The notes beneath the pieces are model-generated. The model was given only the letters and a program-made list of their open reading frames with translations. It ran no database searches and was not told the origin of the DNA. DNA of 64,000 nucleotides from Carettochelys insculpta (lineage: Eukaryota; Chordata; Testudines; Carettochelyidae), in NCBI RefSeq assembly GCF_033958435.1, contig NC_134138.1, positions 179,598,798 to 179,662,797 on the forward strand. The letters are read 5' to 3'. This document shows, one piece after another, positions 55,990 through 64,000 of this stretch (position 1 is the stretch's first letter; every line of letters begins with the position of its first letter). Made by a program: the position numbers and the translations under genes.

Positions 55990-58900
55990 ACTGTGATCAG
56001 ACCCTGGTCCTGAATTAAGTTTACCTTCTCCCTCTAATTATGGATTTGCAATGTGCAGGGCAACTCCAGAAGCACACGTTAATGTAACCCAAAGAGCTGA
56101 AACGGCATTTGGGGCTTAACCAGCAAGCTCCAGATGTGCTTGCCTTGCTTCAGGCATGCCCTCTCTTAAAGCAGCAGGGATGGGAATTGGTGGAGCAGAC
56201 ACTGCGTGAGGATTCCATGCCACAAGCAGAGATCTCTCTGCATCAAAATGATCCTCTTGGGTTGCATTCACCAGCTGCAAGGTCAGATTCTGTCAAGTAT
56301 AAGCAGTGGAAAGCATCAGCATGTCTTGCAGGGGGTCTGTCCCACTGTGTTTTCTCTGGCACCTTATGCTAGTCTATCAAGAAGTCATTAAGTTTGCCTA
56401 TCAGCTCCTCCTCCAGCACTTCACTCCACCAAAAGTTTATGCTCCTCTAAATTCTTCTTGTGCCTGAAAAGACGCATTTTATGTTATCTGAACCTTTAGC
56501 CTTGCTACACCACATCAGCCTTCAGAACACATATCCTTCAAGGAGACAGTGGCTTTCCCTTTCCAACATAAAACAATTTCCTTTTGCTATCTACCCGGAG
56601 GGCTTAGGCTGTAGTGGATGTTCCATACTTTTACTTTTATTTTCGCTCTTCAACACTCAGAATCCTCGAAATGATTAAACTCAGTTCTTATGCCATAAAT
56701 CTCCATTGACTAGAGCTACACCCTGTCCCATCCACACTTCTGCCAAAATGATGTCATTTTCTCAGCAGTATCTTTGGGATCCAATGCACAAGTTGGAAAA
56801 ATTTGAAAACTTCTTTTTTAAGTTCAAGTATTTTCAGGAGCAGTTCTATCATGAGTGAATGGAATAATTCAGAGGCTCTTCGGGAATGGCAGTAAATGTA
56901 ATTAGCAGGCCTTCCTGACAGTAAATCTCTTCTATTTTTCACCCTATATATTTTAGTTATTTTCAAACAGCATGAGGTATACATAAATGTTATATAGACA
57001 TATTGCGTTTTCCACTACTCCATTTAATCCTGTGAGGTACTTAACTATTCAAAATTGCCTACATTCTCAAGCTTAAATCTTTTGAGTAACTTAAAGGTCC
57101 AGCATCTCTCCGATATGGTTATGGGCTGTGAAGTCTCATAGCTGCTAAAATCATATTTATTTAAATACAGTAAAATATAGCCTTGAGTTTGAGGCAATGG
57201 ACTAAGACTCAAGAATTGCTGGTTCAGCCACATACTTCCTAGATGCCTATAGGTAAGTAGCTTAATATTTCTGTGCCTCCATTTTTTACATGTGTAAAAA
57301 TCGGGAATTAAAATGCTTTTTTTCTCTCATTTAGCTTGTGTGCTTAGAATCAGGGCAGCGACAGTTTCTTACTGTTTGTTTATGGAGCTCTTAGTACAAC
57401 TGGGCCCTGATCTCACTGGAAATTAAGTCCTTGCTATCATATTAATAGTAAAGAATACAGTGTCAGGAGCTATACGTTATTGTGGCAAATGGTCAATGCC
57501 TAACCAGTGTTTCTTGCTGGTATTGGACTAGATTTTTAAAGCTGGTTACACGGAACTGTTTGTACCTAAGAGATACTATTCGATCCGCACACTGGGCAAC
57601 AAGGGGTTAAGGAGCTGATATGGGCTCAGCCAGCCCCACCTTGCCACACCAGAAAGCAAGTCGCAAACTGGAGAAGCAATCGCAAAGGAGCAGAACATCT
57701 CATTTGTGGTCAGCCTAGGGAAGGGAAAGGACCTTTACTCTGTAGCTCCTGAAAAAGGATTGGTGGAAGTTAAGATCTCTCCCGGAGGGGAGGGAGGACC
57801 TATTTCTGTTATAGCTTGGGATGGAGGCATTTCCCCTCTCATTCGCTAACCCAGTTTATTTGTTTTGTTTTTCTATGCCTCATTTATGTGCTTTCACCAA
57901 AGGGAAACACTTGTAAATGACCTGGCTGAAGGGCCAAGGCATGGAAGAAACCAGCTGCTTCTCTTCAGGGAGAGATTTACCATGCCGCACTGGTTATGAA
58001 GAGATGCCAAGAGGAGAGCTTTCTCCTTTCACAATCACTGAGTCCTGTGATAGACTATAAACTTTGAGTGATAGTGGGGTGATAGGTAATAGTCCAAGGA
58101 TGGAAACCTTCAGGTGCTGTTGCATATCAGACCTTTGCATTGCCCTCCCAGGGCCTTGGACTTGAGCCCAGTGGAATGGGATGGCTTGGGCTCTCCTACC
58201 AAGCCCCTGCATGTTAAGTGCCTTAAGCTCTAACCAGCAAGCAATGCTCCTCACAAAGAAAGATCCCCAAGTATACATTGAAAGTATGTCCTTGCCCTTA
58301 AATTGGTTACTCTCTGTGCAAAAATACTTAATTTGCATCAGTTTTAATAGTGGTATCTGCTACACTTTGCTGTACCTGACTGAAAATCTACCCTGCTACA
58401 TTAGGTACTGTTGGTTGGTTGTTTTCCCAGGTACCGTTGCACATTGTGTAGTGGCTGGTTTAAAGGATGTCATACACATCTTAGTAGCACACTCAAGGAA
58501 TATTTTATCTTAGTTCAAGTGGTGGTTAAAGGTGTATTTAGAAGCCACAATAATGAGTTCAGCTGTGCAGAAATGTTGTAAAATCTGGAACTAGGTAAAG
58601 TCCTATTCAACACAGGACAGATTGTTCTAAAGGTTTTCTAAACTTTTTTTGAAGGACTCATATGTTGTTTTTACAGTTCCATGTAGACTCCTGTTAAAAC
58701 TTGACTGTTAAGAATAGAATTTCACTGTGAGTCCTGGGTTCACTAAGATTTAAAATTCAAAGTGGTTCTTGGAAGCAAAAGGAACAGTAAAAACCATGTA
58801 AACTGGAATATTCGTAGTTCTCATTATGAGTTTTACGCCCCATGTCAAGTGCAGAACCTCTGACAGTGATTTCTCTGTGAATACCCTGCAATGAATGTGA

Positions 58901-60550
58901 TAATATGTACTATAACTTTTTAAACACTGACACTTTGATGTTGCAAACTTGTAAAGATACTATATTCCCTACAACTATCTCCTCAAGTCTCAGATTTTCT
59001 CTCGAGGCAGAGTCATTTTCCTCTTCTGGCTCTAAAGAGTCTAATTAGTTGGTGAAAAGAAAGCTTTGCTGTTTTTCCTTCCTACATCACTGGCAAACAA
59101 ACGATAAACCCAAAACTAACAAAAATGCATACCTACTATTCTCTTAAAATCAGAACAAGTCTATTCTTATATGACTGATTTTTTAGCTAAGGGAAGAAGA
59201 CAACTTGATTGTCACAAACCCCTTGAAGCTAGAGGCTTTTAAGAAGAATTGTGACAGCCCGTTTCTAAAACAATTTGGACAGCCAGGGAAGCAATACAAA
59301 CAAAATATTTGTTTGATTGCCAACATACATGGCAGATAAGAGCCTGTTTGGGTCCAATCTGAAGCATTAACTTCAGCTTCAACACCCATCATTAAAATTT
59401 GGTATTGTACCCTTATGTTTTAATTGCAGAAGCACCAGTGACAAAAGTCTGGAAAAAGCCATCTTTTGATTATCTCTGAACAATACAGCAATCCCAAATG
59501 ACTGTCTGTTATGGAATCTTAAGTCTTGTCTACCTTGGGATGTGTTCCAATTTCCACTATCGGTGGCCAACCACAGTATAACAATGCCTGCTTTAAACAA
59601 AATAAAACAGCTCTAAGCTTTGTTTTGCATTTTTGCACGTATTTCTTTTTATAGAGGGTACCCTAAGTGACAGGCTGCCTGAGATGGACCACTCTGAGAA
59701 TGTCACACTTGAGGTAAACTGCAACAAATAGGGCAGATCATCCCCAAAGTGGTGGCTTATTCTATCATTAGCTTCACCTAGCCCGTAACAAAAGAACATC
59801 TGCAATACCTCCCTGGGTAACCAGAAGCTAAACATAGACCTGTTTAGGAATTCCATCCAGACAAATAGGGTTAATATAGTGAGAGATTACTGAAAACCCC
59901 AGTCATTGTGTTCTTACTGATACCAAAGGATTGGACACTTACCACCAGGTCAATATGTTTCTCAGTTCTTATCCAAATATCACACTGTCAGCCAATACTT
60001 AGTAAACTAAGTAAACTCAGTAAACTAGATTTGTTTATAAAAAAGAGTTATAAATGGTGAATATATCATATACATACAAATGATTGCAAAGTCCTTATGT
60101 AAGGTTTGTAGCAGTCATGAAAAGTCTGGAAATTTTCCAAAAGATGTCCTCAGTCCATGACTCACAGCACTCCATTTAGTTGTATACCTCCAGTCCAGAG
60201 AATTGGAGCAGAAAATAGGAACAATGTCTTACGTGTCTTTTACATCCTTTGCCACAAGTTTAGACATTTTACTGGTCCAGCCCACATGAATGAAAAGTTA
60301 CTGGCCCAAGATGGAGTCCAGAGAAACATGTCCTTACATGCTTTGCTGACTCACAGGAACAGCCACTGACCAGACTGTTTCTGAGGCAGCCACAGAAAAG
60401 GTTTACTGTGGAAGGAATTTCTTCAATGGCCCATTCTGAGCTGATGAGCCATCAACACACTCCTGTCTGGCCCTGATGTAAATCTGTTTGGCGGGGGGCA
60501 TGTCACCCAGGAATACAATACATGTTTCAGGTTGAAGTACACAACCAATA
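55990..60550. other. Long unassigned stretch
   Basis: No host exon could be supported. The stretch 59880-60180 (including CCAGGTCAATATGTTTCTC and a TAGTAAACTAAGTAAACTCA tract) feels like a dispersed repeat, but I cannot name it. The stretch 57590-57990 is GC-richer and is also unassigned. Confidence 0.4.
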
Positions 60551-60558
60551 TTCATAAC

Positions 60559-61149
60559 TAGGCCCCTATCAAGTTCATAGCCATGAAAAACACACCACAG
60601 ACTATGAACTCTTGTCTCCCATCATGAAATCTGAGCTTTTGTTTGCTTTTGCCCTATAATATGTAAATTTAATGGGAGAGACATGTTTCTCAAATTGGGA
60701 GTCCTGTTCCAAAAGGGATTTGTATGGGGGTTGCAAAGTTAGTTTGGCGGGGCGGGCGGGCTGCAGTATTGTCCTCCTGACTTCTGCACTGCCTTCAGAC
60801 CTGAGCATCCAGGGAGTAGTTGCTTTTGACTGGGCTCCCAGCTCTGAACATGGTACCCTGCCAGCAGCAGTGCAGAGATGAGGGGGCAATATCATACTAT
60901 ACCATCCTTATTTCTGCACTGCTGCTCATGGTGGCTGTCTTTAGAGCTGGATCCTGGGCAGCAGTTGCCACTCTCCAGCTGCGACCTGCCCCTGCCTCCT
61001 CACCCCACCCACTCCTTTGCACTTCAAGACCCTTATAATGAGAACATCATTAAAACTGAGATTTAAATAGCTGAAATCATGAAAATTATACTTTTTAATC
61101 CAATGGTTATGAAAATTACCAAAATGTACTCTTAATTTGGTAGGCCCTA
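60559..61149. mobile_element. hAT-like MITE with TAGGCCCTA ends
   Basis: The left end TAGGCCCCTATCAAGTTC and the right end AATTTGGTAGGCCCTA are inverted. The flanking octamers TTCATAAC (60551-60558) and TTCATACC (61150-61157) agree in seven of eight bases, as expected for an aged hAT duplication. The interior has a GC-rich middle with GGGGCGGGCGGGCTGC and paired TTCTGCACTGC stretches. I recognise the family as a widespread reptile non-autonomous element. Confidence 0.8.
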
Positions 61150-61157
61150 TTCATACC

Positions 61158-63040
61158 TTCATATACGAAGACAATATGTGCATATAAATAGGAGAATCGT
61201 ACTTAGCAATTTATAACTTCTCCATTGTACCTTACGTGAAGTACTTTGTACTAGACTTGTGGGAATTGTGTAATAGAGGTAACAACAGTGATACAAATAG
61301 TAATCTTCAATCATGTAGAATCACACCGTTTCAAGGCTGCAAAATGGAGTTACTAGCTGCTTTGTGTTGCTTCAGTGAAGCTTTCCACCAGTACAGCAAT
61401 ACCTGTGGCTGCATACTCATGGGTGAATTCCCCAGGGTAAGCAAAGTTTTAGGCCCTTGGTCCTCATTTCTTACCAAGATGTGCTAACTGATCTGGTACA
61501 CGGACGTATATAGGCTTCACTTGGGCCATTATAAAAGTGCTGTAGGTCTGTTAAAATGGAGTGAGAATCCAGGGTTTATATGAATACAGATGAAAGACAA
61601 AAGGTAATAATATCATCATGATATCATCAGGAATTTGTTCTGGGATATTATCGACAATTAATTCAATCTTATTACCAGAGCTTTGCAAAACTGTGGTATT
61701 TGTATAACATATGATTTACAGGAATTAGGTCTCCTTTTTATTTCACACCTGTAAATTAAGGGTATTCATAATGTTGATCTGTTAAAAAAGCATTCAAAAT
61801 AATGGAATTTTGCCCTATTCTTGAAATCAAAATAATCAGCTCTGCTAAAGGTAGACCTCAACAAAACTGATGTGGTTTTTAAAGGCTGCCAATTCCTAGT
61901 CAACTCTAGTCTTCCCATTGTTTCTACTACCAGTGACCGCAAGCATAGGATTTTTTTCCTGAGCTGGAAGAAATGACTGCCGGTAAGATCACTGAAACCC
62001 AATCCCCAACATCTGTGAGCTAAAAAGAGGGCTCTGTCTGATGTAACTGAGGCAAAATGCTGTTTTCTAATACCCTTGTTAGCTTATTATTAATCTCAGC
62101 AATCCCCTGCACTAGATTATGTTCATGGATTTTATGCCATTCTGTTTCTAAATTCATACTATTTTGGAATGCTAATAAGCAATGTACCAGCTCATTGATA
62201 ATGACTCTTGGCTAAGGCCATAATATTAGAGATGGAAAGGAGAGAAACTGGGCAAAATCCACTTTGGCAAGTGAACTTGTTTTATTCAAACAAGTCTCCA
62301 AAACCTGCTACACTGGCAAAGCCTACAAAGATTAATGGAAAAGAACTTCAAAATTAAGTACTTGAATGTAGTTTAGCATCAGTTCATGAGTTCATGAAAC
62401 CCATTATCTGTGATTATTGGTCTAACTTATAAGCAGAGGGCTGTTTTCAAAAGAACCCTGGGAATGTAAGTGTTCTGTTTCAGATGCTCTATGTCTTTCC
62501 AAAGGGACAGTGTAGGAGTTCTGAAAATCCAGTATACCTGAACTGCTTGCATTCCCTAGTTCCAACCACTGAGATTTTCAAAAGGTAGCTTTAGCAGTAG
62601 TTGATGGTACCAAGATATTGCTCTGAGCGCAGGATGCTTAATGTTTGTGAGTTCCTCTGATGTCCTAGACCTCAAGCTTTGAGGAGGAATGCAAACAGTC
62701 AATAGTAGGAATATTGTATGAGCTGTGTAGGAAGATCCCACACAGATCCTACAAATAGTCAGGACTTTACAAACGCAAAAGCAGATCAAACGTAAGGGAA
62801 AATAAATCTGTTACATTTTCAAACCATGTCTGCTCACGCTAAATGCATAAGAAAAGGTGCATAAAGAGATTGTAATCAGGATAAAGGGCAACACCAACAT
62901 ATTTTCCCCTCCAAATAATATGTTTCTAATAAAAATTCCTGTCTAACCCAGGTGATTTCATATTACTATTCAGTTGCCCAAATATGTCAGAGAAGTGGAG
63001 GGATGACATGGCTGTTTTCCTGTTAGTTTGGGGTACTCTG
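61158..63040. other. Unassigned AT-rich sequence
   Basis: No gene or recognised repeat. Confidence 0.4.
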
Positions 63041-63043
63041 GGG

Positions 63044-63245
63044 CGGGTGTCTACACTTGCATTCCTCTTTTGAAAGAGGTATGCAAATGAGGCAAATTGA
63101 AAATGCAAATGAGGTACAATTTGCATATTCAGTGCCTCATTTGCATATTCTAATTTCAAAAGAGCTTCTTTAAAAAGAAGAAAGCCAGTGTAGACACTGC
63201 TCTTTCAAAAGTAAACCCATCTTCGAAAGAATCCTTCTACCCTTC
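63044..63245. mobile_element. MITE with CATTCCTCTTTTGAAAGAGG end, right end lost
   Basis: It starts GGGTGTCTACACTTGCATTC and has AAATGCAAATGAGG, CCTCATTTGCATATTC and GCCAGTGTAGACACTGCTC. It belongs to the family at 6507 and 18693. The expected right end is missing; CR1 sequence starts directly after about 63250. Confidence 0.65.
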
Positions 63246-63250
63246 ATTTA

Positions 63251-63805
63251 ATGGCTTAGAGAGTATGCTTATTAAGTTTGCAGATGATACCAAGATGGGT
63301 GGGGTTGCAACTTCTTTGGAGGATAGGCTCATAATTCAGAATGATATGGACATAGTGGAGAAATGGTCTGAGGTAAACAGGATGTAGTTTAATAAGGACA
63401 AATGCAAAGTACTCTACTTAGGAACACACAATCAGCTTCATACATGTTGAATGGAAAGTGACTGTCTAAGGAGGAGTACTGTGGAAAGGGACTTAGGAGT
63501 CATAGTCGACCACAAGCTAAATATGAGTCAACAGTGTGATCCTGTTACAAAAAAGGCAAACATGATTCTGGAATCCATTAACAGGAGAGTTGTGAGCAAG
63601 ACACTCTACTCAGTGCTTATTCGGCCTCAGCTGGAGTATAGTGTCATTTCTTGCCACCACATTTCAAGAAAGATGTAGAGAAACTGGAGAAGGTGAAGAA
63701 AGGAGCTATAAGAATGATTGAAGGTCTAGAGAACATGAGCAATGAAGGAAGACTGAAAGAACTGGGCTTGTTTAGTTTATAAAAGAGACTTTAGAGGGGA
63801 GTTTT
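63251..63805 (+). pseudogene. CR1 LINE reverse-transcriptase fragment
   Basis: The plus strand reads GLESMLIKFADDTKMGGV (motif C with FADD), then SLEDRLIIQNDMD, a stop, FNKDKCKVLYLG, RDLGVIVDHKLNMSQQCD and LIRPQLEYSV. Several stops break it. Neither the 5' end nor the 3' tail is present: it starts at the MITE and stops near 63805. Confidence 0.85.
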
Positions 63806-64000
63806 CAAGTACAGCAAGGTTGCAACATTGGTGAGCGCTACATTCGTGAATTCAATTATTCACAAGTGGCCACCGCTTCCCTGGGGCTATGGTATTGGGA
63901 GCGCTGGTGGCTGCTGCTTCCCTGGGGCTGGGAGCACCAGCAGCTGCCACTTCCCTGGCTCCCCATGGCCCTGCCGCCAGTCTCTGCCTCCCCTGCTGCT
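63806..64000. repeat. GC-rich tandem repeat at the right edge
   Basis: Units containing GCTTCCCTGGGGCT or CACTTCCCTGGCTCC recur at about 35-base spacing from 63872 on, each with GGCTGCTG- or GCAGCTGCC-like text. The array seems to continue past the window edge. It may belong to a further transposon starting at about 63830. Confidence 0.5.

Noticed and set aside
1..64000. tRNA, rRNA, CRISPR arrays or bacterial-type operons
   Set aside because: None was seen. The small repeats are transposon palindromes and microsatellites, and splice sites and LINEs show the DNA is vertebrate.
1..64000. Endogenous retrovirus
   Set aside because: No LTR pair, primer-binding site or gag/pol/env text was recognised; the reverse-transcriptase pieces are all CR1-type.

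Overview
The window is non-coding vertebrate DNA made largely of transposable elements. I found no host gene that I can defend. CR1 LINEs, many short elements ending in a TGTCTACAC motif with TTCGAA palindromes inside, hAT and Tc1/mariner fragments, and Penelope-like inverted pairs together suggest a turtle, perhaps a trionychian (softshell or pig-nosed lineage). That placement is inference from remembered repeat families, not a search.

Layout. Positions 1-3966 hold most of a PIF/Harbinger DNA transposon whose left end lies outside the window. It carries a transposase exon (+) with an intact DDE triad and, convergent to it, a two-exon Myb/SANT-like protein gene (-). From 4 to 29 kb there are non-autonomous relatives: two deletion derivatives of the first element (8531-9241 and 24998-25707), several fold-back palindromic MITEs (12331, 19166, 19597, 21729, 24617, 28763), other MITE families, a second and decayed two-gene Harbinger element (14117-17373), a Tc1/mariner MITE, and CR1/L3 remnants. 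From 29 to 37 kb there is AT-rich DNA in which I recognise almost nothing. A decayed hAT transposase of the ZBED5/FAM200/SCAND3 (Buster-like) type lies at 37463-40235 and is split by a palindromic MITE. From 42 to 54 kb there are CR1 copies, including a CR1 inserted inside another CR1 whose ORF1 esterase and ORF2 endonuclease remnants can be read. From 54 to 63 kb there are two hAT MITEs with 8-bp target duplications and long unassigned stretches. The window closes with a MITE, a CR1 reverse-transcriptase fragment and a GC-rich tandem repeat.

How the parts relate. The first Harbinger element supplies the two proteins such elements need: the DDE nuclease and the Myb-like DNA binder that recognises the ends. 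The many short elements share its terminal motif and mostly have 3-bp NTT target duplications, so one transposase group may have mobilised several families. Nested insertions give a partial age order: MITEs sit inside older DNA transposons and CR1s sit inside older CR1s and DNA transposons.
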